NCBI GenBank assembly: GCA_947176055.1
Contig: CAMWPE010000112.1
Coordinates: 1 to 7,867 of the forward strand
Direction: 5' to 3'
Length of the DNA stretch: 7,867 nucleotides
Source: an uncultured Desulfovibrio sp.
GTDB lineage: Bacteria; Desulfobacterota; Desulfovibrionia; Desulfovibrionales; Desulfovibrionaceae
Shown here piece by piece: positions 1-5,685 of this stretch (within the stretch, counting starts at the first letter, position 1; each line of letters opens with the position of its first letter). The notes beneath the pieces are model-generated. The model did not search any database. It saw only the letters and a list, made by a program, of their open reading frames with translations, and was not told the origin of the DNA. The position numbers and the translations under genes are program-made.

Positions 1-869
1 CCTTCGGAGGCGTAGGTGGAGAAAGTGTAATCCAGATCCAGCTCGTGGAAGAGCAGGAGATACCCCATGAAAGTATAGATGCCAGGCTCGGCGAACACGT
101 CGCCGGAGGGCGTTATAAACAGGATTTCGGCGTTTTTCTTGTTAAAGGGCGTTTTTGGCCGGATACCTGTCACCGCCTCGCAATCGTCGGCCAGCATTTC
201 GACAATTTCGACGTAGGAATGCGGCTGAATGCCCAGATGGTTGCCCGTAAAACTGCAATTTTTTACGGGATCCATGATCCAGTGCAAGCCCAGGCCGACT
301 TCGTGCAGAAGCTCGCGAACGATCATGGTGATTTCCGCGGTGTCGATGCCGTAGGGGCAGAAGACCGAGCAACGGCGGCATTCTGTGCATTGATAGGCGT
401 AGTAGAACAATTCCTTTACTACGGAGATATCCCATTCTCGGGCGCCCACGCGTTTGCCCAGCAATTTGCCCAGAAGTGTGTAATCGCGGCGATAGAGGGA
501 GCGCAAAAGCTCGGCGCGCAATACGGGCATATTTTTCGGATCATTCGTTCCAAGGAAGAAATGGCATTTGTCCGCGCAGGCGCCGCAACGGACGCAAATA
601 TCCATGAATAGCTTGAGCGAGCGATGTTTCTCCAGCCTGTCGGCGAAGGCGTCGCACAGGATTTTTTCCCAGTCTTTGGGGAGATTCCAGTCTTCGGCAG
701 CGGGATCCCATTCATGGGGATGCGGCATATGCAGGAGATCCATGGTGTCCATTTTCGCCGGATAGCAGTAACTTCCCGGCGAGAAAACGGGTTTTGTATC
801 GAACCAGTCTTTGTCCGGAAAGGGCGGGCGGCTGGCGACGAGCATCTGCGGAGTTGGTAATTTAGCCAT
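1..869 (-). CDS. dsrK: DsrK, iron-sulfur subunit of the DsrMKJOP sulfite reduction electron-transfer complex (N-terminal 289 residues; 3' end outside window)
   Basis: This gene runs off the left edge, so only its first 289 codons are visible; family members are roughly 540 residues. DsrK is the cytoplasmic HdrD-like subunit of DsrMKJOP and, from family knowledge, passes electrons from DsrM to the DsrC trisulfide/disulfide. Two ferredoxin-type [4Fe-4S] motifs are visible: C92-x2-C95-x2-C98-x3-C102 (ICVRCGACADKC) and C161-x2-C164-x2-C167-x3-C171 (QCTECRRCSVFCPYGID). The opening MAKLPTP and the stretches WIMDPVKNCSFTGNHLGIQP and FITPSGDVFAEPG closely resemble Desulfovibrio DsrK as I remember it. 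The cysteine-rich CCG domains that would bind the catalytic cluster lie beyond the window. The ATG at 867-869 has a strong AAGGAG site (878-883) that overlaps the dsrM stop, so the two genes are translationally close (12-nt gap). No damage is seen. Confidence 0.95.
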   Translation of the reverse strand, partial: MAKLPTPQMLVASRPPFPDKDWFDTKPVFSPGSYCYPAKMDTMDLLHMPHPHEWDPAAEDWNLPKDWEKILCDAFADRLEKHRSLKLFMDICVRCGACADKCHFFLGTNDPKNMPVLRAELLRSLYRRDYTLLGKLLGKRVGAREWDISVVKELFYYAYQCTECRRCSVFCPYGIDTAEITMIVRELLHEVGLGLHWIMDPVKNCSFTGNHLGIQPHSYVEIVEMLADDCEAVTGIRPKTPFNKKNAEILFITPSGDVFAEPGIYTFMGYLLLFHELDLDYTFSTYASE

Positions 870-881
870 ATTCGCGTCTCC

Positions 882-1901
882 TTACTCGGGGGCCTTTTCG
901 GGTTGTTTTTCCAGAGGCAGGCCGGCTTCGGCCATGGCTTCCCTGTACTCGTCCTCATATTCCGCGTAGGTGAAGAATTGCTTGGGCGGATTCCATGGAT
1001 TGATATGTCTTACGCGGCGCGTGTCCGTAGCCATGTTGCGCGTCGGGCTGAAAAACACGCCCGGCATATGCGCCAGCTTGGAGAAGGGGAAATAAATGAG
1101 CAGAACGCAGACAAGGGTGATATGCGCGAAAAAGAGTCCGTTTATGCCCGCGGTAGATACCGGCGAAAAATGCGTCAGTCCCATCAGGAAGATCTTGACC
1201 TGCGAAATTTCCGTCTTGTCAAAATAGCGCAGGCAGATACCGGTGCCGACTATGCCGATCAAAAGCCAGAGCGGAAAGTAGTCGTTCAGGAGGGAGATAT
1301 AGCGAAGTTTGTGATCCCAGAGACGGCGGCAGAGAAGAAAAAGGAGGGCGCAGAGGGCGAGGCCGCCGGTCCAGTAGAAGCGGGGCGAGCCTACCTGCAT
1401 GATGCCGTCTATAGCTTCGACCCATGTTATTACTACCGGCACCGGCTCCATGAAGAAACGGAAATGCCGGAAAACGATCACCAGGACCGAATAATGGAAG
1501 ATCAGCGCGAAACACCATAACCAGAGGGAGGAATAATAAATAATTCTTGGTCCCTGATTGGCGGGATCATTTTCGCGGACTATGGCGCGATTGTTGCGGA
1601 ACAGGGAGCGGAAGAAAAAGACTTCCATGAACATACGCTTGACCACGCCCCATGTTCCGGAGGGACAGTCAATTTTGTCTTCCTTTATAAAGGACAAGGA
1701 TTTTTCCTGGCCGCCGGTTGTGGGGATGGCGAAAGGAACGGGCGATTTGGCCCAGTAGATCATGCGCCAGATCATGCCGCCGATAAAAATCAGGACGGCC
1801 GCGTAGGGCAAGATTATCCCGAAGAACGGCGCGACCCAGGTCCAGGCCAGAACCCAGGATATCGCCGCGATTAGCAGAACCAGGACAAATGACGCTATCA
1901 T
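882..1901 (-). CDS. dsrM: DsrM, heme b membrane subunit of the DsrMKJOP complex (NarI-like)
   Basis: A complete 339-residue integral membrane protein of the respiratory nitrate reductase gamma (NarI) superfamily. In DsrMKJOP it oxidises menaquinol through b-type hemes and hands electrons to DsrK. About six hydrophobic helices are visible, near residues 3-27, 28-50, 121-146, 176-192, 208-224 and 253-273. Candidate heme ligands are H136 and H146 in FHYSVLVIVFRH, and H260 and H278 in FFAHITLVCV and FPFSKLAHMPG. The C-terminal 60 residues are charged and probably cytoplasmic. The ATG is preceded by a GAGG-containing purine stretch, the rsbRD-like gene ends 65 nt upstream, and dsrK starts 12 nt downstream. 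This order and the sequence style of the loops identify DsrM rather than NarI or HmcE. No frameshift or missing segment is seen. Confidence 0.94.
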   Translation of the reverse strand: MIASFVLVLLIAAISWVLAWTWVAPFFGIILPYAAVLIFIGGMIWRMIYWAKSPVPFAIPTTGGQEKSLSFIKEDKIDCPSGTWGVVKRMFMEVFFFRSLFRNNRAIVRENDPANQGPRIIYYSSLWLWCFALIFHYSVLVIVFRHFRFFMEPVPVVITWVEAIDGIMQVGSPRFYWTGGLALCALLFLLCRRLWDHKLRYISLLNDYFPLWLLIGIVGTGICLRYFDKTEISQVKIFLMGLTHFSPVSTAGINGLFFAHITLVCVLLIYFPFSKLAHMPGVFFSPTRNMATDTRRVRHINPWNPPKQFFTYAEYEDEYREAMAEAGLPLEKQPEKAPE

Positions 1902-1966
1902 CCCCTACCTCGCTTGGCTACAGGTTGGCTCATGGCGGGACGGACGCGCGGCGAATATCGCCGGGA

Positions 1967-2503
1967 TTATTTCCGTCCGGAGTCGTCCGCCGGGACGCCG
2001 TTTTCCAGTTTTTGCGCCCATTTTCTCAATTGGGCGTATTGATTGCGGATTTCCTTGACGCGCGATTCGGCTATGGTGTCTCTCGCGTCCATAAATTTGT
2101 CAAAGGCGAGAAGGACGAGGGTATCGAGCCTGTCGCCCGCCTCCAGAAAACTCTCCAGTTGTCCCTTTTCGAGGATCTCGGCGAGCGCCAGCTCCTTAAG
2201 AATGGGTTTCATCAGGTAGAACACGGCCATGCTCTGGCCGGCGGAGGCTTTCTGCACCGCGCGCAACCTGACGAAACGATCCAGCGCGGCTTTAACCGCT
2301 TCCGGCTCCGTCTCCTCGCCGATCATCGCGTCGTAAAGGATGTTCGCCGCTTCCCTGGTCATGTGCGCCACCGGGTTTGTAAACGGATCGCTGCCGGTGC
2401 GAAGGAAACCGGCGGTTTCCAGCGGATAGGTCGCGAACACGGCCTCGACCCAGCGGCGGACGACATCCTTTTTATACTTTCTTAAAATCTCGATGGCGCT
2501 CAC
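1967..2503 (-). CDS. RsbRD N-terminal-domain (PF14361-like) protein, first gene of the dsrMK operon
   Basis: A 178-residue soluble, mostly helical protein. It opens with SAIEILRKYKKDVVRRWVEA and has TYPLETAGFL, DPFTNPVAH and KASAGQSMAVFYLMKP further on. This pattern matches the N-terminal sensor-like domain of RsbR/RsbRD stressosome co-antagonists, standing alone without a STAS domain. From family knowledge, a gene annotated this way commonly precedes dsrM in Desulfovibrionaceae; its role is unproven, and a regulatory or assembly function for the Dsr complex is only an inference. The C-terminus (about 145-170) looks like a charged amphipathic helix. The start taken is GTG (2501-2503). The Shine-Dalgarno match upstream is poor and no good in-frame ATG lies nearby, so the start is less certain than the family call. 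It follows the promoter at 2558-2587. Confidence 0.8.
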   Translation of the reverse strand: MSAIEILRKYKKDVVRRWVEAVFATYPLETAGFLRTGSDPFTNPVAHMTREAANILYDAMIGEETEPEAVKAALDRFVRLRAVQKASAGQSMAVFYLMKPILKELALAEILEKGQLESFLEAGDRLDTLVLLAFDKFMDARDTIAESRVKEIRNQYAQLRKWAQKLENGVPADDSGRK

Positions 2504-2557
2504 TTAAAGAACCCGGAAATCGCGCTTATCGCGCCAAAATTTAAGGACAACTCCCCT

Positions 2558-2587
2558 TTTATAATGGCGAAAACCTTTTCGCGTCAA
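2558..2587 (-). promoter_or_regulatory. Predicted sigma70-type promoter of the rsbRD-like/dsrM/dsrK operon
   Basis: On the minus strand TTGACG (2582-2587) and TATAAA (2558-2563) are separated by 18 bp, close to the housekeeping consensus. Initiation would fall near 2550, leaving a leader of about 47 nt before the GTG at 2503. This is the best promoter-like pair in the divergent gap. It is predicted from sequence alone. Confidence 0.55.
2568..2581. promoter_or_regulatory. 14-bp palindrome inside the dsr promoter spacer (candidate operator)
   Basis: CGAAAA-CC-TTTTCG has perfect 6-bp arms around a 2-bp centre and lies between the -35 and -10 boxes, abutting the -35 box. A protein bound here would block RNA polymerase, or a MerR-type regulator could remodel the spacer. 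No regulator is identified, and chance occurrence is possible. Confidence 0.35.
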
Positions 2588-2602
2588 GCGCCTCCCGCCT
2601 TT

Positions 2603-2617
2603 CGCGCCGACGGCGCG
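2603..2617. repeat. GC-rich perfect dyad upstream of the dsr promoter
   Basis: CGCGCC-GAC-GGCGCG has 6-bp perfect arms and a 3-bp centre, 15 bp upstream of the proposed -35 box of the leftward operon. It could be an operator or a small hairpin in a rightward leader. No U-tract follows on either strand, so a terminator is unlikely. Confidence 0.4.
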
Positions 2618-2623
2618 GGGTCC

Positions 2624-2644
2624 CTTGACCGGCCGCTTGACCGG
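2624..2644 (+). repeat. Direct repeat CTTGACCGG x2 with 12-bp period
   Basis: CTTGACCGG occurs at 2624-2632 and 2636-2644. Each copy contains TTGACC, a -35-like hexamer. The second copy is followed after 16 bp by TATGGA (2659-2664), giving a weak possible promoter for the transporter. The repeat itself is certain; its function is not. Confidence 0.45.
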
Positions 2645-2699
2645 AGTCCTTTCTCGCGTATGGAAAAAAAAGCCGGAGCGCGTTAGACTGCGACGAATG

Positions 2700-2725
2700 A
2701 AATCATATTTTAAAATCATATTTTA
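2700..2725 (+). repeat. Exact 13-bp tandem repeat (AAATCATATTTTA x2) just before the transporter start
   Basis: Two perfect, abutting copies lie at 2700-2712 and 2713-2725 in an otherwise GC-rich gap, ending 13 nt before the transporter ATG. The AT-rich units could hold overlapping -10 elements, a double binding site for a regulator, or an unstructured leader that helps ribosome loading. A 13-bp unit places the copies slightly more than one helical turn apart. Confidence 0.75.
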
Positions 2726-2738
2726 ATGGGACGACAGT

Positions 2739-3875
2739 ATGGCCGCGATCTTCAGGGAAAAACTGGCCTGTTCATGGTTTTTTGTGGCTCCGGCCCTGGC
2801 CTACGGTATTTTTACCTCGCGCCTCCCGGCCATAAAACTCGCGGTAGCCGCGGACGACTCCCGCGTGGCGACGCTTTTGCTCGGTCTGGGCCTGGCCACC
2901 CTCTGCGGACTCCTCATAAGCGGCAAGGTCCTGGAAAAAGCCGGAGCGAGATTGGTTACTCTTATTGCCGTGTTCTGGCTTGTCGGCGGCGTTATCCTCA
3001 TGTGTCTCGCCCTTAATTTCTGGCAGGTTTTCGCCTGCGCCATCCTGACCGGCTTCGGCGTCGGCTTCTGCGACGTGGGCATGAATGCCATGGGCCTGGC
3101 GCTGGAAAAAAAACACGGCGTATATTGCATGTCCTTCCTGCACGCTGTCTCCGGCATAGGCGGCGTCGCGGGCGCCGTGTCCGGATCCGTTTTCGCCGCC
3201 TGGACGCTTCCCCCCTTCATTAATGCCGTCGCCATTCTTGGCGTCTATCTCCTTGTTCTGCCTTTCGCCTACAAATATCTCAAGCAAACTCCGGAAATAG
3301 TCGAGAAGAAATCAGCCGGTCTTGGCTCGCTGCCGCTTTTTGTCTTTATATGCGGGCTTCTCGGTCTGATTTGCCATATTTCCGAAGGCTCGGTAGGCTC
3401 GTGGGGCAGCGTGTATCTGCATTCGGTCAAGGGCGCGCCGCAGGACCAGGCCGCGCTGGCTTTCGCGGTGTTCACCGGCGCCCTCGTCATAAGCCGTTTT
3501 GTCGCGGACTGGGCGCGATCCGCGCTGGGAGATTTCTGGCTTACGCTCTCGGGCTCTCTCCTTGGCGCCTTTGGCATGACCGTCGTTCTGCTGTCTCCCG
3601 CGCCCGTCGTAAGCCTGCTCGGTTACGGCCTCATGGGCTTCGGCCTGGGACCGGTGGTTCCCATCCTTTTCAGCCGGGCCGGAGCCGTCGAGGGCGTCAC
3701 AACGGCGCAAGCCAGCTCCCTGGTATCGATCTTTTCCTACGCCGGATTATTGTTCTTCCCGCCATTTCTGGGCTACCTCGCCAAAACCGTCGGTCTCGGC
3801 CCGAGTCTCTGGCTTATAGTCGCGCTTTGTTGCGTTCAGGCGTTGGGAGCCGCCGCTTTTGTCAAGAAAAAATAG
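2739..3875 (+). CDS. MFS transporter, YbjJ-like
   Basis: A 378-residue inner-membrane protein with about 12 hydrophobic helices in two halves separated by a polar linker near 181-196. Recognition rests on three stretches that recall the E. coli YbjJ branch of the major facilitator superfamily: CDVGMNAMGLALE (111-123), SFLHAVSGIGGVAGA (132-146) and SEGSVGSWGSVYL (215-227), plus SRFVADW (252-258). Substrates of this branch are poorly defined, so none is assigned. The ATG at 2739 is set by an in-frame TAA at 2724-2726; the Shine-Dalgarno match is weak. It diverges from the dsr operon across a 235-bp gap. The gene is intact and complete. A link to sulfur compounds would only be a guess from position. 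Confidence 0.85.
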   Translation: MAAIFREKLACSWFFVAPALAYGIFTSRLPAIKLAVAADDSRVATLLLGLGLATLCGLLISGKVLEKAGARLVTLIAVFWLVGGVILMCLALNFWQVFACAILTGFGVGFCDVGMNAMGLALEKKHGVYCMSFLHAVSGIGGVAGAVSGSVFAAWTLPPFINAVAILGVYLLVLPFAYKYLKQTPEIVEKKSAGLGSLPLFVFICGLLGLICHISEGSVGSWGSVYLHSVKGAPQDQAALAFAVFTGALVISRFVADWARSALGDFWLTLSGSLLGAFGMTVVLLSPAPVVSLLGYGLMGFGLGPVVPILFSRAGAVEGVTTAQASSLVSIFSYAGLLFFPPFLGYLAKTVGLGPSLWLIVALCCVQALGAAAFVKKK

Positions 3876-3880
3876 ACAAA

Positions 3881-3909
3881 ATTGCCGGACCCTCTATTAA
3901 ATCGGCAAT
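3881..3909 (+). terminator. Weak hairpin after the transporter gene (possible terminator)
   Basis: ATTGCCG (3881-3887) can pair with CGGCAAT (3903-3909) around a 15-nt loop, six nt after the transporter stop. Only a poor T-stretch follows, so factor-independent termination would be weak. The stretch also overlaps the end of a minus-strand open frame. Confidence 0.3.
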
Positions 3910-4067
3910 ACCTTTGCGGCTTTGCTTCCGGCCGGTCTCGCTTTGTGGGCGACCGGATTGACGTCGTTCAATCGCCGGATTGCCCGGATGGCGCCGCTGT
4001 CGTCAAATTCCAGCCGCAAAGTAATTGTTGGTGTTTTTATCTTATCCCAGAGGGCTCCAGCTAATGA
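3897..4067 (-). pseudogene. Possible 3' remnant of an unidentified protein gene (56 codons)
   Basis: A minus-strand open frame bounded by stops at 4068-4070 and 3897-3899 has no convincing start codon or ribosome site. Its translation looks protein-like, with a beta-like run ITLRLEFDDSG followed by a basic helix AIRAIRRLND. I do not recognise the family. The strand and the neighbourhood fit a leftover from the damaged phage block, but it could be chance. It precedes an AT-rich stretch that shows no coding signal. Confidence 0.22.
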
Positions 4068-4096
4068 TTATTTTATTCAAGTTTGCGTGATGTTTG

Positions 4097-4127
4097 ATTG
4101 TCCCGCTTTTCATTTTTCTATTGTCCC
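4097..4127. repeat. Imperfect 23-bp-period direct repeat headed by ATTGTCCC
   Basis: ATTGTCCC occurs at 4097-4104 and 4120-4127, each followed by a T-rich run, with about 16 of 23 positions matching between units. Repeated GTCCC motifs next to T-runs can occur at insertion-sequence ends, but no transposase is present. This may be a relic of a lost element. Confidence 0.35.
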
Positions 4128-4222
4128 TTTTTTTACCTTTTCTTGAAAGTTATCCCGATCCTCTTTTGGACAGTACTCTGGGTCTTCTACTAACCGCGAT
4201 CTTTGTTGAATTAAAACGGCAT

Positions 4223-4588
4223 TTAGATAATGATTGTCGCCTCTGATAATTTTTTCTTCTCCTGTTCCTCCGATTCGGCCTCGAGGCGGGCGGCTATTTG
4301 CGCGTCCAGTTCTTTGGCCGCGGCCGGCGCCCGCTTTTTGAACTCCGGAGCGGCGGTCGCCTCGTCTTTCCACGCCTTGAGGTCGTCTATGCCCGCAAAA
4401 ATGGCGAGCTTTTCCTTGAGTTCGCGGATTGTCTGCGCGCGGGAATTGGACTGGCCGTTGACTTCGGAAAGACGCTTCAAAAGGCCGGGATAATCGACGG
4501 TCTTTTCCTCGCCGCCTTCGGTTATCCATACGGGATCGCCGGATTCGTCGGTTACGATTCTTTTTTGATTATCGAGCTTGTAAGGCAT
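4223..4588 (-). pseudogene. Phage scaffold-like protein (DUF6651-like), 3'-truncated
   Basis: A 121-residue frame that starts well but ends early. The opening MPYKLDNQKR...DPVWI, then TVDYPGLLKRLSEVNGQS and RELKEKLAIFAGIDDLKAWK, follow the layout of phage scaffold proteins encoded before the major capsid gene in Mu-like phages: a short beta start with a 'pVWi' motif, then a SEVN/SELN helix and a charged coiled coil (about 35-115). Such proteins are usually 200-300 residues, so the coiled-coil tail and everything after it (capsid, tail) appear deleted. The ATG has a strong GGAGGAG site upstream. The frame closes at LSEATIII followed by TAA, where the DNA turns AT-rich, marking a probable deletion or insertion junction. 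It is on the same strand as the MuF remnant. Confidence 0.6.
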
Positions 4589-4626
4589 TGTAGTTATCTC
4601 CTCCGCCCCGGCTGGCGCGATTTTCG

Positions 4627-4644
4627 GTCGCGGGACTCCGCGAC
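4627..4644. repeat. GC-rich hairpin between scaffold-like and DUF1640-like genes
   Basis: GTCGCGG-GACT-CCGCGAC gives a perfect 7-bp stem with a 4-nt loop, 38 bp upstream of the scaffold-like start. No U-tract follows on either strand. It may be a structural element of the phage leader or an mRNA hairpin. Confidence 0.35.
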
Positions 4645-4817
4645 GAATGTAAATTTTGGGGAGAGGATAGCGGCGAGGAACGGCGATGACTTCGCGAATC
4701 TGTAAAGTTTTTGCGGGGATGCGGGATTTTTTGGGGAGGGAAAAAGGGACGCGGGCGCGGAGGGCTTTTCCCTTGAAAAAACGCCCTCTTTATGGCTTTA
4801 TAGGCAATGGAGGCGGT

Positions 4818-5126
4818 ATGACGACGACAACTTTTGACGCCCTCGCCTACTTTGAGAAACTGAAGGCGGCTGGAGTTCCCGAAGAGCAAGCGAAAGTTCA
4901 AGCGAACGCGTTCAGGGATTTTTCGGCTATTCAGGAAGAAAATAATCGGAAGGAATTGGCTACGAAAGGCGATATTAACGATGTGCGTTTAGAGATGAAA
5001 GAAATTGAAATGCGTCTTTCGGAGCGTATCGAGGCGAGCAAGCGTGAAACGCTAAAATGGCTTATAGCCTTGCTTTTATCCCAGTCGGCTCTGCTAGTCG
5101 CGGTTTTCGCGTATTTGAAGCCATAA
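4818..5126 (+). CDS. DUF1640-like (CCDC90-type) coiled-coil protein with C-terminal membrane anchor
   Basis: A 102-residue protein. It begins with TFDALAYFEKLKAAGVPEEQAK, the typical opening of bacterial DUF1640 proteins (a helix with 'aGvpe.qA'). The middle (about 48-78) is charged heptad-like sequence, KGDINDVRLEMKEIEMRLSE, and it ends in one hydrophobic helix (about 81-100, WLIALLLSQSALLVAVFAYL). The likely arrangement is a membrane-anchored coiled coil; the function is unknown. The start at 4818 is chosen over a longer frame opening at 4686 because GGAGG (4809-4813) sits 4 nt upstream and the family homology begins there. It points opposite to the phage genes on either side, so it may be a moron-type cargo gene or a later insertion. 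A hemolysin XhlA-like small protein is an alternative. Confidence 0.7.
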   Translation: MTTTTFDALAYFEKLKAAGVPEEQAKVQANAFRDFSAIQEENNRKELATKGDINDVRLEMKEIEMRLSERIEASKRETLKWLIALLLSQSALLVAVFAYLKP

Positions 5127-5212
5127 CGCCGCGGCCCGGCAGGCGTTGGCCGTCGCGGGGAGGCTGAAGGGGAAATAGGTTGGGCGCCTAGAGGCGAGAT
5201 AGTAAGATGGAG

Positions 5213-5239
5213 GGAGCGCGGCTAATACGGTCGCGCTCC
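5213..5239. terminator. Strong hairpin between the DUF1640-like and acidic genes
   Basis: GGAGCGCG (5213-5220) pairs perfectly with CGCGCTCC (5232-5239) around an 11-nt loop. It lies between two convergent genes, 87 nt after the plus-strand gene and about 125 nt after the minus-strand acidic gene, where a bidirectional terminator would be expected. Neither side has a clear T-run, so it is only a candidate. Confidence 0.35.
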
Positions 5240-5283
5240 TGAATTGATTGGAGATAATACGACCTCAAAGTAACTTATCCCCG

Positions 5284-5307
5284 CTTGCTCAACCGGCGTT
5301 GGGCAAG
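5284..5307. terminator. 10-bp hairpin downstream of the acidic (immunity-like) gene
   Basis: CTTGCTCAAC (5284-5293) pairs with GTTGGGCAAG (5298-5307), with one G-T wobble and a tight CGGC loop. A short TTT follows on the plus strand. It is 56 nt past the stop of the minus-strand acidic gene and could end or stabilise the toxin-side transcript. Confidence 0.4.
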
Positions 5308-5363
5308 TTTCGGTTCCCTGCGGAGCAGGTTTATTTTTAAGAACACTCGATGGCAAGAGAATT

Positions 5364-5636
5364 TTATTCGGCTGGATCGTCAGGCAGAGGAATACCACCG
5401 GAAAAAAAGGCTTCAAGCGACTTTTTATCTACAAGGCAATAAATATATCCATCTTCTGGATCCTCGTTAGGAGCATAAATGTATCCTTGTACAAAATAAT
5501 AAGAGTCGCTATCTTCAATGTTGCCTATTTTTACAAGGGGATGCTCGCTGTCTGTATATCGCGATAAAAAATTGCAGGCAATTTCTTTTACATTTTGAGT
5601 ATTCACAGTCACTTTTTCTTTATAATACTTTGCCAA
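5364..5636 (-). CDS. Small acidic protein, candidate immunity protein for the adjacent papain-fold toxin
   Basis: A 90-residue soluble protein with about 16 acidic against 8 basic residues and no membrane segment or signal peptide. It has aromatic-rich beta-like runs (SYYFVQGYIYAP, DGYIYCLVD) and an acidic tail (PLPDDPAE). I recognise no family. It lies 49 nt downstream of the toxin-domain end, on the same strand and in the same AT-rich composition, and small acidic partners in that slot are typical of polymorphic toxin immunity genes; that role is inference. The start is doubtful: TTG at 5636 follows an in-frame TAA four codons upstream with a weak GAG-type site, and an internal GTG at codon 9 (5610-5612) is an alternative. 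The frame is intact, unlike its toxin neighbour. Confidence 0.55.
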   Translation of the reverse strand: MAKYYKEKVTVNTQNVKEIACNFLSRYTDSEHPLVKIGNIEDSDSYYFVQGYIYAPNEDPEDGYIYCLVDKKSLEAFFSGGIPLPDDPAE

Positions 5637-5662
5637 TTTATAGTCTTACTCAATTTTGATTT

Positions 5663-5680
5663 TTCTATTCTATAATAGAA
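5663..5680. repeat. Small inverted repeat between toxin and immunity-like genes
   Basis: TTCTAT (5663-5668) and ATAGAA (5675-5680) flank a 6-nt centre in the 49-nt spacer. The stem is short and AT-rich. It might set relative expression of the two genes, but chance is likely in DNA of this composition. Confidence 0.2.
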
Positions 5681-5685
5681 ACACC

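Larger units (their letters stand above)
3876..4222. other. Gene-poor gap between the transporter and the phage remnant
   Basis: Apart from the weak hairpin, the doubtful minus-strand remnant (3897-4067) and a short direct repeat (4097-4127), I see nothing supportable here. The right part (about 4060-4220) is AT-rich compared with the flanking genes. The junction between host chromosome and phage-derived DNA probably lies here. Confidence 0.5.

Noticed and set aside
45..611. 188-codon plus-strand open frame
   Set aside because: It lies antisense to dsrK, whose protein has clear [4Fe-4S] motifs; the plus-strand translation has no recognisable domain.
903..1520. 205-codon plus-strand open frame
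   Set aside because: Antisense shadow of dsrM; highly charged, with no motif or ribosome site.
1889..2485. 198-codon plus-strand open frame opposite the RsbRD-like gene
   Set aside because: The minus strand gives a recognisable family and operon order; the plus-strand protein is arginine/histidine-rich antisense sequence.
2504..2719. 71-codon minus-strand frame in the divergent gap
   Set aside because: Very basic composition, and it spans the promoter, dyads and repeats; no family pattern.
3350..3961. 203-codon plus-strand frame overlapping the transporter
   Set aside because: Out-of-frame shadow of the MFS gene, rich in Arg/Pro/Gly as expected for such shadows.
4110..4529. 139-codon minus-strand frame overlapping the scaffold-like gene
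   Set aside because: The first two thirds are an out-of-frame shadow; the last part is AT-rich and unlike any family I know.
5125..5147. AACGCC/GGCGTT hairpin immediately after the DUF1640-like gene as its terminator
   Set aside because: The stem is only 6 bp with an 11-nt loop and a GC-rich tail without T-run; the hairpin at 5213-5239 is stronger.
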